DNA of 64,000 nucleotides from NCBI GenBank assembly GCA_964016985.1, contig OZ024823.1:133506112-133570111 (forward strand), in the 5' to 3' direction. Shown here in pieces: positions 53,073 to 62,827 of the stretch. The stretch comes from Anodontia alba (lineage: Eukaryota; Mollusca; Bivalvia; Lucinida; Lucinidae). The notes beneath the pieces were generated by a model. The model saw nothing but the letters and a program-made list of their open reading frames with translations, made no database searches and was not told the origin of the DNA. A program made the translations under genes and the position numbers. The stretch's first letter is position 1. The number at the start of each line of letters is the position of its first letter.

Positions 53073-53910
53073 GCCGAAGAATCCGGTACTTTTTCATATT
53101 GAGCGTTGTTGAGGCCCATGTTACGTGCTCGAACAGTGAATGGGGCTACCGGGGTTTTCTTTGGACCTAGGGAGCACCCAAATATATTCTGGGAACAAGG
53201 CAGCATTGGTAAATATTTTAAGAAAACAAGGGAATTGACCTAATTTTGGTGGATCGAAATGCGGAAATTTGGAAAACACTTTTGGGATAATAAGACCTTT
53301 GCGACCAGCGCAGACTCAGATCAACCTGCGCATCCGCATGAGTGTGGACGATATAACCTTCACCAAGACTGTTCTATATGGTGGAAAAATGTCTCCGGGA
53401 CAACATTACGATTCCGAGTAACTTCGCACAACTTTGCATAACACATACTTTGCGCGGACTTGCGAGTGTTGTCCGCCGAATATTACGTTTACTCGGTTTG
53501 ATTCCGAGTGTTTGGGGGAAGTCCGCAAAACGCCGATATTCGGGGTAAAGAGTTTTTTTTTTTTTTTTTTTTTTTGTTGTTCTTTTACCTGAGCTGTACT
53601 GCATGTACTTTTCGTTTGAAGTGTAGGTAATTCACGTTTTTCACGGGTATTCCGGTCGTATTCCGGCTCTGATTTAGCGGACTATCAACAACGTTTTCAA
53701 ATAAAAAAAAACACTTCAAAGACAATTTGCAAATTATTTCAGGTTAAAGTATTATCCCTTTTCCATTAGGTTGACATAATATTACTTAATTGATTAATTA
53801 AAGCCAATATTGGTGTCTTTAACAGGTGTCTTTCACAGGTATACCTATATTTTTCACGGGTATTCCGGTATTTCGGTAGTATTCCGGTATTTCGGTGATT
53901 CGTGTGACCC

Positions 53911-53995
53911 TCTAATTAGTACCTATATGTTTTCTGGGAGAAATATGAAAAATAATGTGTGGGTACCCACTCTTATCTGGAGCTATGTAATGTCT
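53911..53995. mobile_element. Family G MITE, right half
   Basis: TCTAATTAGTACCTATATGT, TTTTCTGGGAGAAATATGAA and ACTCTTATCTGGAGCTATG complete the element begun at 49995. Confidence 0.75.
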
Positions 53996-54094
53996 TGAGA
54001 TCAGCAGCGTTTATCCATCTCTTTAGACAAGACAACCAGCTATTACATTGTACATGCAGAGGACTTTTTAAGGAGTATTTGGTGATAATTCTGG

Positions 54095-54245
54095 GATATT
54101 GTTTCGTATTTCCCCATAAAATCATATGTTGTGGGTACTCATTAGAAGTGCCTCGGAAAGGCACTTCTAATGAGTACCCACAACATATGTTTTTATAGAG
54201 AACTCGAGAAAAATTATCCCAGAATTATCGTCAAATACTCCCCTG
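54095..54245. mobile_element. MITE, family G
   Basis: TTTCGTATTTCCCCATAAAA, then a long, nearly perfect core-3 palindrome (CATATGTTGTGGGTACTCAT, apex GTGCCTCGGAAAGGCAC) at about 54123-54190. Confidence 0.8.
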
Positions 54246-54289
54246 TAAGTTCTCTGACGTATCTTTATGAGACATTTTTATTGCATCTT

Positions 54290-54480
54290 CAAAATATTAT
54301 ATTTTGCTTGTTTCTCAATAAAAACATGTATTGTGGGCACTCATTAGAAGCATCATTTCAAAGTGCTTCTAATGAGTATTAAAGGTGAGTCTGATACACC
54401 ACAGTTATGTTTTCATGGAGAATTGGAAAAAAAAAAACATGTATCTGGCTACTCCCAGAAAATGTGTGCCACAGAGTCTT
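54290..54480. mobile_element. MITE, family G
   Basis: GCTTGTTTCTCAATAAAAAC, core 3 TTGTGGGCACTCATTAGAAG / CTTCTAATGAGTATTAAAGG, then TTTTCATGGAGAATTGG. Confidence 0.65.
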
Positions 54481-54673
54481 ATTACAAGTTTTTCTAAGGA
54501 CAAAGTATAAAGGGAAAACTTAAAATTTTCACTCATCCTGTGCCTGAGCACTTGTCATGGCGCACATATGAGTGAAATTTTCCAGCCCAGAAAAGCATCT
54601 CAGTGCTGGAGAATTCAGAAAAACATTAATACTTTTCGGCAGAAAAAAAGTCATATCTAGAGGTCTATATCAG

Positions 54674-54894
54674 TACCGTTATAACCATAAGTATTTGGAC
54701 TGATAGGCCTTTGCTAACAGTGTAGATCCAGATCATGGTAGAACATGGCATCACATCAAGGTCTGCAATGTTTGCCAAACATACAGCAGTATTTTAGACA
54801 CATCAAGAGGTAGTAGAATGGACTATTTCAAATTTAAGGACAAGTATGGTAAGTAGATGTGCCAATACTTAGGGTAAATATGGTAATGAAGATT
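54674..54894. mobile_element. MITE, family H (diverged core)
   Basis: CCGTTATAACCATAAGTATT and AATACTTAGGGTAAATATGG. Core 1 AACAGTGTAGATCCAGATCA / CACATCAAGGTCTGCAATG. Confidence 0.7.
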
Positions 54895-54998
54895 GAAAAA
54901 GTGAATGTTCTTATCGAACATCTTACCTTAAATATTTGGACAACGTTACTCCTTACCATACTTATCCTTAACTTTGAACTACTAAGTATCAGACAGAG

Positions 54999-55193
54999 GA
55001 CTTGTCATGCTGAATAAATTAAGATGCCATGCCCACTTCTAATTTCCAGCCAATCAGATTACTGGATCCGGTATTTTGATAGAAAATCACATATTTAATG
55101 ACAAACAGTGCAGATAAAGATTTAGAAGCCAACTAATCTGGATCTACACTGTTTGCTAACAGGGCATGTCGTGTTCAGCAAGAGAAGGGTTAA
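54999..55193. mobile_element. MITE, family A
   Basis: GACTTGTCATGCTGAATAAA and GTTCAGCAAGAGAAGGGTTAA. Core 1 left arm is shortened (AAACAGTGCAGATAAAGAT); right arm AATCTGGATCTACACTGTTT. Confidence 0.75.
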
Positions 55194-55209
55194 GGAAAAG
55201 TATTAGATG

Positions 55210-55345
55210 ATAAGTCTGGAATAATTTTTCCATAAAAATATATGTTGTAGATACTCAATAGAAGTGCCTCTGTGAGCTTTTCTAATGAGTACCCACAACA
55301 TATCTTTTTATGGGGAATGAGAAAAATATCCCAGAATTATCACCA
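55210..55345. mobile_element. MITE, family G
   Basis: AATAATTTTTCCATAAAAAT, core 3 TTGTAGATACTCAATAGAAG / CTTCTAATGAGTACCCACAA, then TTTTATGGGGAATGAG. Confidence 0.65.
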
Positions 55346-55448
55346 AGTATTTCTCCTTAACAACTTCTCTGGTATTCAGTAATGTGTCTGTAAAGTTCTG
55401 AGTAAATCTGCTTAGCTCGAGTTAAGACACTTTTTGAGCCAAGAAGTA

Positions 55449-55662
55449 TTAACCCTGGTCTTGCTGAACCCGGATATACCATGCCTTTGCAAACAGTGTA
55501 GATCCAGATCATTTGGCTTCTTCAGAAGCCAACTGATCTGGATCTGCATTGTTTGCCATTTAGCATTTGAATTTATGTCAACAATCTGGATCAAGAAGTC
55601 TGATTGGCTGAAAATTAGAATTGGGTATGGCATCTTTATTTATTCAGCAAGACAAGGGTTAA
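55449..55662. mobile_element. MITE, family A, best copy
   Basis: TTAACCCTGGTCTTGCTGAA and TTCAGCAAGACAAGGGTTAA. Core 1 AAACAGTGTAGATCCAGATC / GATCTGGATCTGCATTGTTT with apex TTGGCTTCTTCAGAAGCCAA. TTAA on both sides and CCC/GGG first bases support a piggyBac-like origin. Confidence 0.92.
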
Positions 55663-55816
55663 TATTTTTCTTGTATTATATAAATTGTGGGTACCAATTT
55701 TGTTGGTTTTGTCATGCGCTGGCTCAAATGTTTTTATGTAGAGATAAAACAAAATACTCAGAATCAGCAGATATTCCATATCAACAGCTTTGTGTTTACT
55801 CTGGCAGGTCTGGCTT

Positions 55817-57810
55817 TTTAGCTCACCTGAGCTATGCTCAGGATGAGCTATTGTGATCACTTTTCATCCGTCGTCCGTCCGTCCTTGCGTCCGTCCGTTA
55901 ACATTTTCAAAAGACTTCTCCTCTGAAGCCCCTGAGCCAATTTTGCTCAAATTTCATATGGAGCCTCCTTAGGTTGGGGGAATGAAAAATTGCTAAAATG
56001 GTTGCGGTCCATTGACCAAGATGGCCACCATGCCCATATATGGTAAAAACGTTTAAAAATCTTCTTCTCCAAAACCGAGGATGCCTTGGGGCTGAATCTT
56101 TGCGTAAGTCATCGGGGACGGGAGGTCTACCAAAATTGCTAAAATAAATGTTGTATATTGACATTTGACCTTTTTAAGGCAAGGTCAAGTTTGCTTCCCT
56201 ATGCATTTGTATGGGAAAAACCTTTAAACATCTTGTTCTCCAAAACCGAGGATGCCTTATGGCTGAACCTTTATATATATCATCGGAAACTGGAGTTCTA
56301 CCAAAGTTGCTAAAATAATGGTTGTACATTGACATTTGACCTTTTTATGGTAAGGTCAATTTTGCTTCCTTATGCATTTGTATGGGAAAAATGTTCAGAA
56401 TTTCAAACGACTTCTTCTCTGGAGCCTCTGGGCCAATTTTGCTCAAATTTCATATGGAGCCTCCTTAGGTTGGGGGAATGAAAGATTGCTAAAATGGTTG
56501 CGGTTAGTTGACCAAGATGGCTGCCATGCCCATATATGGTAAAAACCTTTAAAAATCTTCTTCTCCAGAAACGAGGATGCCTTGGGGCTGAATCTTTGCA
56601 TAAGTCATTGGGGGCAGGAGGTCTACCAAAATTGCTAAAATAAATGTTGTATATTGACATTTGACCTTTTTACGGCAAGGTCAAGTTTGCTTCCCTATGC
56701 CTTTGTATGGGAAAACCTTTAAAAATCTTGTTCTCCAAAATCGAGGATGCCTTGTGGCTGAATCTTTACATATATCATCAGAAACTTGAGGTCTACCAAA
56801 GTTGCTAAAATAATGGTCGTACATTGACATTTGACCTTTTTACCATGAGGTCAATTTTGCCTCCTTATGCATCTATATTGGAAAAATATTCAGAATTTCA
56901 AACGACTTCTCCTCTGGAGCCTCTGGGCCAATTTTGCACAAATTTCATATGGAGCCTCCTTAGGTTGGGGGAATGAAAGATTGCTAAAATGGTCGCAGTT
57001 CATTGACCAAGGTGGCCGCCATGCCCATATATGGTAAAAACGTTTAAAAATCTTCTACTCCAGAACCAAGGATGCCTTGGGGCTGAATCTTTGCTAAAGT
57101 CATTGGGGACGGGAGGTCTACCAAAATTGCTATAATAATTGTTGTATATTGATATTTGACCTTTTCACGGCAAGGTCAAGTTTGCTTCCCTATGCATGTG
57201 TATGGGAAAAAACCTTCAAAAATCTTGTTCTCCAAAACCGAGGATGCCCTGTGGCTGAATCTTTACATATATCATCGGAAACTTGAGGTCTACCAAAGTT
57301 GCTAAAATAATGGTCATACATTGACATTTGACCTTTTTACCGTGAGGTCAGTTTTGCTTCCTTATGCATTTGTATGGGAAAAATATTCAGAATTTCAAAC
57401 GACTTCTCCTCTGGAGCCTCTGGGCCAATTTTGCACAAATTTCATATTGAGCCTCCTTAGGTTGGGGGAATGAAAGATTGCTAAAATGGTCGCGGTTCAT
57501 TGACCAAGATGGCCACCATGCCCATATATGGTAAAAACCTTTAAAAAACCGAGGACGCCTTGGGGCTGAATCTTTGCTTAAATCAGCGGGGACAGGGGGT
57601 CTACCAAAGTTGCTAAAATAATGGTCGTACAAGTTTGCTTCGAATGCTTCCCTATGCATTTGTATGGGAAAAAACATTTAAAAATCTTATTCTCCAAAAC
57701 TGAGGATGCCATATGGCTGAATTTTTGCATATATTATTGGGAACATCTGCATGTCTGCAGTGGCTATGTCACTCAGGTGAGCGAGCCGTGGCCCGTGGGC
57801 CTTTTGTTTA
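55817..57810 (+). mobile_element. Tandem-array element, copy 2
   Basis: TTTAGCTCACCTGAGC at the start and CTCAGGTGAGCGAGCCGTGG near the end. The interior array has period about 496 bp: TGC(T/A)CAAATT recurs at 55944, 56440, 56935 and 57432. Units resemble those at 1980-4282 closely. The last unit is internally deleted near 57540-57640. Confidence 0.8.
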
Positions 57811-57823
57811 GCGTACCGTATAT

Positions 57824-58330
57824 ACCCTAAATATTGGGACATCTTAACTCCTTAGTAGTCTTAAGCAGGTCTCCGTGGCTAAGTTGGATGTGCATCAGAC
57901 TGGTGATCAGGTCAAGGGTTCCATCCTCACCCGGTCTGGCAACATTTTTTTGTGGAGACTGATCATGAAATATTGTCCACGGTCATTCTCTTCCTTCTGC
58001 TGATTCAAGAAGGACAATTGTCAGTTTCTGGGGAAAGCAAGTGCACAAGTACTGGGTAACCCCTTAGAGAACTAAGCCTGCCAAAGAAAGTGTGGTTAGG
58101 TAAACTGACCGGCTCAACATGACCTCAATTGGTTGACTGGGCCATAAAACTTCAACTTAAAAAAAAAAGAAAGAAAAATACATGAACTGGTCCTTTTAAT
58201 TTACCTTTTGATGTGTATAAAAAGTGCTAGATGAGTGGCAGACAGTGTAGACCCTGTTCAGATGCTGTATTCTGGGTCTACGCTGTTTGCTCAGGTCCAT
58301 CTGTCCCGATACTTAAGAGTCAACATGGTA
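57824..58330. mobile_element. MITE, family H, split by SINE-1
   Basis: The left end TACCGTATATACCCTAAATA runs to about 57860. The right part resumes near 58178 (CATGAACTGGTCCTTTTAAT), with core-1 arms CAGACAGTGTAGACCCTGTT / GGGTCTACGCTGTTTGC and right end CCCGATACTTAAGAGTCAAC. Confidence 0.75.
57863..58175 (+). mobile_element. SINE-1 copy inserted in family H
   Basis: Head GTCTCCGTGGCTAAGTTGGA with B-box-like GGGTTCCATCC, body GAGACTGATCATGAAATATT, 3' end GGGCCATAAAACTTCAACTT and poly-A. Confidence 0.88.
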
Positions 58331-58351
58331 GTTGCAATACTTTTCTTACAG

Positions 58352-58540
58352 ATTATAACAATAGCTGTAAGAGTCCAGGAAGGGAGTTTACCTTGGCTAA
58401 TGGTCACTTCACAGAATCATGGTCACCAAGGGCCCTGTATTTTTATTGTGACTTCCCGTATACATTGAGAGGACCACAAGTTAAACTATGTACAGTGGGT
58501 GGTGTCTGGGATCCACCTGAACAGCCTACCTGTATGAGTG
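58352..58540 (+). CDS. CCP (sushi) domain exon 1
   Basis: Acceptor TGCAATACTTTTCTTACAG and donor GTGAGT at 58541 bound 189 nt in phase 1-1, the usual arrangement for shufflable CCP exons. The translated module has four Cys in sushi spacing. C1 is in NNSCKSPG, C2 in LYFYCDFPY, C3 in VKLCTVGG and C4 in EQPTCMS. It also has the conserved Trp in GVWDPP. CCP modules form binding surfaces in complement regulators, lectins and adhesion proteins. The acceptor lies about 20 bp after a family H MITE. Domain call is firm; the protein's role is unknown. Confidence 0.85.
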
Positions 58541-58568
58541 GTGAGTACACCTGTATGGTATTTGCATG

Positions 58569-59046
58569 CAAAGCTCCAGATAAAAAGTATTGATATTTTT
58601 ATTATTTCTCTGTGAAAACATATCGTGGGCACTGGGGGTGGTTGGGTAAGGCAAAGGTGCCATGTATCTTGTGCCAATGGGGCGTCCAACTGATACTGGC
58701 TTACAGTTGGGCAAGGCCTGCTGCCCTTGCTGCAGGTGGGGGTAGGTGGGGGAATGTTTTACTTCTTCTGTTTCTTCACTTTCATTCATTTTCCTCCTTC
58801 TGCTCTGTCTCTCTCATCTCCTCTACTGTCTCTTCTATCTCTCTTCTCCTTTCTGTAGGAGACAACACAAAATGACCCACAAGGGTTGACGTGTCATTAA
58901 ACCCAAACACAATCAATATCGTGGGCACTCATCAGAAGTGCCTTAATGAGGCTCTTCTAATGAGTACCCACACCATATATTTTAGTGGAGAAATAAGAAA
59001 ACTAATATGTGGATACCCCTCCCCCCTCCTTTCTTGTCTGGAGCTA
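58569..59046. mobile_element. MITE, family G, split by SINE-2
   Basis: Left AGCTCCAGATAAAAAGTATT to 58633. Right from 58916 (ATATCGTGGGCACTCATCAG) to TTCTTGTCTGGAGCT. Both halves join across the target duplication to a normal family G hairpin. Confidence 0.85.
58634..58915 (+). mobile_element. SINE-2, full length, 14-bp target duplication
   Basis: ATATCGTGGGCACT flanks both sides (58620-58633; 58916-58929). Starts GGGGGTGGTTGGGTAAGGCA, has the CTCTCATCTCCTCTACTGTC tract and ends TTAAACCCAAACACAATCA. Length is 282 bp. It lies in the intron after CCP exon 1. Confidence 0.92.
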
Positions 59047-59149
59047 TGTGCCTGTATCTAAAAACGCTGGAACCTCTTTATAAGACATCTCATTATAAGA
59101 CCATTTCTGATATAAGAGTATAAAGGTGGAACCCAAAAGTGTTTTATCA

Positions 59150-59254
59150 AAACAAAAATGTATAGAGTATATAGAAAAATGACCAAACAAAAATGTATAG
59201 ATTATATAGAAAAATGACCAAACAAAAATATATAGATTATATAGAAAAATGACC
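59150..59254. repeat. Tandem repeat, 3 x 35 bp, followed by an inverted arm
   Basis: Units start at 59150, 59185 and 59220 (AAACAAAAATGTATAGATTA ... AAAAATGACC). The third is followed by ATTTATGGTCATTTTTCAAT at 59254-59275, forming a hairpin. Confidence 0.93.
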
Positions 59255-59648
59255 ATTTATGGTCATTTTTCAATATAATCTGGACATTTTTGTTGTGGGG
59301 TTGAGATACAGCATAGTTGTTTAGCTAACATACTTTTTGCTTTGGATCCAAGCAACAGTGTTATCAGAGTTCGTGCTGTAGTTGTATTCATGATTGGTTA
59401 AATAGTATAGACCCAGATTAGATTGCTGCTAATGGAGGGGTTTGAACAGTTACCACTCTTTGCCAGGCAGCAGAAAGTTTTGGCAACAAATCACCTTGTT
59501 GTCAAATAGACTTACAGCAGAAATTTTAGATAACTTCCAAGTGGCAGAGTGGGTAGTGTTTCCAGCTACAGATAATGAGGTCCCAGGTTTGAGGCAGAAT
59601 TCAGCTTGTGACTATATGTTGCTTCATAGTACAGAGTTTTTCATTACT

Positions 59649-59757
59649 ACCCAGTCAGCATTCTACGTAAATCTATATCGGGATGTCATCGGCCCGTCAG
59701 GGTAGCTGACGGGTCGATGATGGCCCGATATAGATTTACGTAGAATGCTAACTGGGT
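59649..59757. repeat. Long near-perfect palindrome
   Basis: The left arm TACCCAGTCAGCATTCTACG ... GGCCCGTCAGG pairs with CTGACGGGTCGATGATGGCC ... GTAGAATGCTAACTGGGTA. Arms are about 50 bp with few mismatches and a very short apex. It lies between the two CCP exons. Class unknown. Confidence 0.9.
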
Positions 59758-60116
59758 ACTAATTTCAGAATTCATTAGACTTTCCTATATCTGAAAGAAA
59801 GCCCCTTGTACTGACAGGTGATGATTTGTTTGTATTAAATGACACACAGCTTGTCTTTTTTTAGCTTATTTTTGTCAAGAAAGAACTGATTTTTGAGTTT
59901 GAATGACAAGTTTATCAAATAACTGAGCAATATTCATGTTCATTACCTTTTTTGAGGTCATTTTTTTGAATTGTGAAACTGTTTCTGATAAGATTATGTC
60001 ACACCTTGAATAATTATTTACATCTGATGATGATATGAAGCGTTGGTTTTGGCAACAGGCTGTCAAATTTTAAAATGTTGCAAGATGTTGAAAGTCTAAT
60101 CAATTCTGAAATGAGT

Positions 60117-60301
60117 ACAGTCAACCCTGTCTTAAGCAGCCACCCATGGGAAGCTTAAAATGTGGCTGCTGAAGGCAGGTGGCTGCTTAATACAGTTCAA
60201 ATATATAAGTCTATGAATTTTCGGGCAACTTTCCTCTGGCTGCTTAATACAGGTTGGCTGCTTAATAGAGGTGACCACTAACACAGGTTTGACTGTAGTA
60301 T
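60117..60301. mobile_element. TA-flanked MITE (ACAGTCAAACCTGT ends)
   Basis: Left TACAGTCAACCCTGTCTTAA and right TAACACAGGTTTGACTGTA are inverted ends flanked by TA. The interior repeats GGCTGCTTAATACAG. Ends resemble those of mariner/pogo-derived MITEs. Confidence 0.75.
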
Positions 60302-60654
60302 TACCCTTTCATTGTCTTGGTATAAATTAAAAAAATGGATGTAGAACACCAAATCATCTTTATCCAGAAATTTTGGATATTTACAGTTTCAGATCGGAGC
60401 ATTTCAGATAAGAGGGCTACTTATGCTCTCATTGCTAAGTGTGCATGGGTATTAAGTTTGACTCTTCTCTGTTCATTGTCCATGCATCCAGAAATTTGTG
60501 TCAAGCCCATAGCTTCTCCACAGGTTGATGTAGGATCACAAAGTGCAATACTTTTTCAGAGTCAACAACTCTGATATAAGTTGTTTCCCTTGGAAAAATA
60601 CCTGAAAAAGTACCAAATGTATTCAGCTCCCCCCCCCCCCCGATAAAATGTTTA

Positions 60655-60755
60655 TACAGAGAACTTTTAAGAAAGAGTATTTCATGATTATTCTGGGATA
60701 ATTTTCTCCATTTCTCTATAAAACATATGTTGTGAGTACTCATTAGAAGTGCCTA
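60655..60755. mobile_element. Partial family G MITE
   Basis: TCTCCATTTCTCTATAAAAC, TTGTGAGTACTCATTAGAAG, ending abruptly at TGCCTATATGG, where only the left arm of core 3 is present. Confidence 0.55.
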
Positions 60756-60789
60756 TATGGTAGAGATAAATCTAATGTCAAGCCATTTT

Positions 60790-61330
60790 CAGGCCTCCTA
60801 GGGGGACCTTTAAAAACCTTTAATTTACTTGAAATCCTTTAAAACCTTTGAAGTAAATTCAAAGGTTTTAAAGGATTTCAAGTAAATCCTTTAAAACCTT
60901 TGAATTTACTTCAAAGGTTTTAAAGAATACTTGAAATCCTTTAAAACCTTTGTGGGGTGGTCGGGTGGTGCGAAGGTGTCGTGTATCTTATGTCACCGGG
61001 GCGTCCAACTGATATTAGCTTACAGTTGGGCAAGGCCTGGTATCTTTGTAGCAGGTAAGGGTAGAGGGGGAATGTTTTTATTTCTTCTGTTTCTTCACTT
61101 TTATTCCTGTTCCTCTTTCTTCCCTGTTCCTCTCTTTCATCTCTTCGACTATCTCTTCTATCACTCTTCTCCCTTTCTCTGGGAGACGACACAAAATGAC
61201 CCACAAGGGTTGACGTGTCGTTAAACCCCAACACAATCAATTTAAAACCTTTGATTTAGCTGAAAAACCTGTATTTGACAACAAAAAGCCTCTGTAAAAA
61301 ACCTTTATTTTCAAAAGACCCTGCTAGGGA
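60790..61330. repeat. CCTTTAAAACCTTTGAA repeat region, split by SINE-2
   Basis: Direct and inverted copies of TTTAAAACCTTTGAA and TTCAAAGGTTTTAAAGGA fill 60800-60952 and continue after the SINE (ATTTAAAACCTTTGATTTAG). The ends AGGGGGACCTTT... and ...AAAAGACCCTGCTAGGGATC may be its termini. Confidence 0.6.
60953..61240 (+). mobile_element. SINE-2, full length, 13-bp target duplication
   Basis: TTTAAAACCTTTG at 60940-60952 and 61241-61253. Starts TGGGGTGGTCGGGTGGTGCG and ends TTAAACCCCAACACAATCAA. The flanking repeat also contains this motif, so the duplication alone is weaker proof here than at 34871 and 58634. Confidence 0.88.
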
Positions 61331-61474
61331 TCCTGCATTTTGTTTCTATATTGATTCCAGTTTCTCAGAATAATCAACATGTACTTTAAAAAAACATCAA
61401 TGTCATTTTTTAGCACCAGCCCTAGTGTTTAACACCACTTCTGATTAACCATATGACCTACAGTCAGCAAACCC

Positions 61475-61965
61475 TGGCCCAGCTGTTCAAAACTAACGAT
61501 GTATTTAGTTAACGTATTGTTAAAAATTTGGGTCCAGTTGTTCAAAGCGTCGTTAGCTTAACAAGCTCGTTAAGGGTCATTTCGTTAACTGTTCTAGCGG
61601 ATTCAATATACAGTATTCTGATATTTTTTGCTGAAAAAATGTGAGTAGCTTTTGCACTGCAAAAGCTACTCACATTTTTTTCAGCAAAAAATTTCAGCAT
61701 ATTTGCGTATCACTTGATGTAAATTTTAACGAATCGTTAACTAACGACGTCGTTAGCTTTGAACAACCAGGCCCTGATCATTAAATATGGAATATATGCA
61801 TACATTTTTGCTGAAAAAAAATGTGAGTAGCTTTTGCATTTGCAAAAGCTACTCACATTTTTTCAGCAAAAATACATGTGAATTAGATATTGTATTTACT
61901 AGAACAGTTAATATTTTGACTACTACAAGCTCGTTAAGCTAACGATGCTCTGAACAACTGGGCCC
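61475..61965. mobile_element. MITE, family F, outer copy
   Basis: Left TGGCCCAGCTGTTCAAAACT to about 61529. It resumes at 61775 with TGATCATTAAATATGGAATA and ends CTCTGAACAACTGGGCCC. Core 4 is at about 61812-61867. Confidence 0.88.
61530..61774. mobile_element. MITE, family F, nested inside the outer copy
   Basis: Complete element: GGGTCCAGTTGTTCAAAGCG to CTTTGAACAACCAGGCCC, with its own core 4 (AAAAAATGTGAGTAGCTTTT and complement) at about 61634-61688. Confidence 0.9.
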
Positions 61966-61969
61966 AGGC

Positions 61970-62640
61970 ATACAATTCCTAACTGTATGAAAGTACAGAT
62001 AAAACTATAGCAGTCACCAAGGCATTGGCATGGGTGTCAGCATTGGTGTTGGTGTCGGCATTGCTTAAAGTTTTTGGTTAAAGTTTTTGTAAAGGCTATA
62101 TCTTGTGTATATCTGGATGGAAGTAGTTTATGCTTGCCCTGATGTTAGAAGTTTTATGCTGTACCATACCAACCCACATGACTAATCTTGAGGTCACAGA
62201 CTTAGAAATAAATTATGTTGAAGTTTTTGGTTAAAGTTTTTAAAAGGCTGTAAGTTTTTAAAAGGTTGTATCTACTGAACCTCTTGATGGAAGTAGTTCA
62301 TACTTGCCCTGATGTTAGATACTGGTCTGAAGTATTATGCTGTGCCATCCTGACCCACATAGAAAACTAGAGGTAAAGTGTGTTTCCGGCGAGCTACGCT
62401 GTCCTGTGACAGACAGCTCTAATTTTATCACCATGCTTATTCATATCATGCTTCAGTGACTTTGTTATCCTTTACACAAATTTTTAACTTCATAATAATG
62501 ACAGGCACCAGCAGGTCTGACACTGCCTTCTGTGGAATACTTGTTCTTGATAATCAATACATTTTTATTTGGATCTAGGATACAACGTGGCTGTTTAGCT
62601 AACAGTGTTTTGATTTTGGATCCCAGGAAATATGGTGTGC
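61970..62640. other. Intronic DNA, no feature recognised
   Basis: Contains two related stretches, GAAGTAGTTTATGCTTGCCC near 62123 and GAAGTAGTTCATACTTGCCC near 62290, about 167 bp apart, indicating an old tandem duplication. No coding signal. Confidence 0.5.
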
Positions 62641-62644
62641 TGCA

Positions 62645-62800
62645 TACATGTAGCTCCAGATAAGAGTGGTAGCCATAAAATTTTTTTCTTATTTCTCCAT
62701 TACAACATACGTTGTGGGTAATTATTAGAAGCCCCTTGGAGAAATAAGAAAAATATCAGTATTTTTCTGCTGAAAAAAGTCTTATTTGGAGGTATGGTGT
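62645..62800. mobile_element. MITE, family G, right core arm missing
   Basis: GTAGCTCCAGATAAGAGTGG, TTCTTATTTCTCCATTACAA, TTGTGGGTAATTATTAGAAG, then directly TTGGAGAAATAAGAAAAATA and TTATTTGGAGGTATGG. It ends about 28 bp before the next acceptor. Confidence 0.7.
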
Positions 62801-62827
62801 TATAAAGAGGTTTTGTATTTCATTCAG

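Larger units (their letters stand above)
50063..53910. mobile_element. 3.85 kb long-TIR DNA transposon with 9-bp target duplication
   Basis: TCTAATTAG flanks both sides (50054-50062; 53911-53919). Terminal inverted repeats of about 310 bp (50063-50373 and 53603-53910) are nearly identical, starting (C/G)GGTCACACGAATCACCG and AAATACCGGAATAC. The interior holds a family B MITE (50800-50985), two SINE-1 fragments and low-copy-looking DNA. No transposase frame is evident. TIR length and 9-bp TSD fit a non-autonomous Mutator-like element; Merlin-like is an alternative. Confidence 0.92.

Noticed and set aside
55907..57677. Three similar minus-strand ORFs containing NFGRPPVP-like words
   Set aside because: They are translations of the roughly 496-bp tandem units. 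The recurrence reflects the DNA repeat, and the frames are broken at different points.
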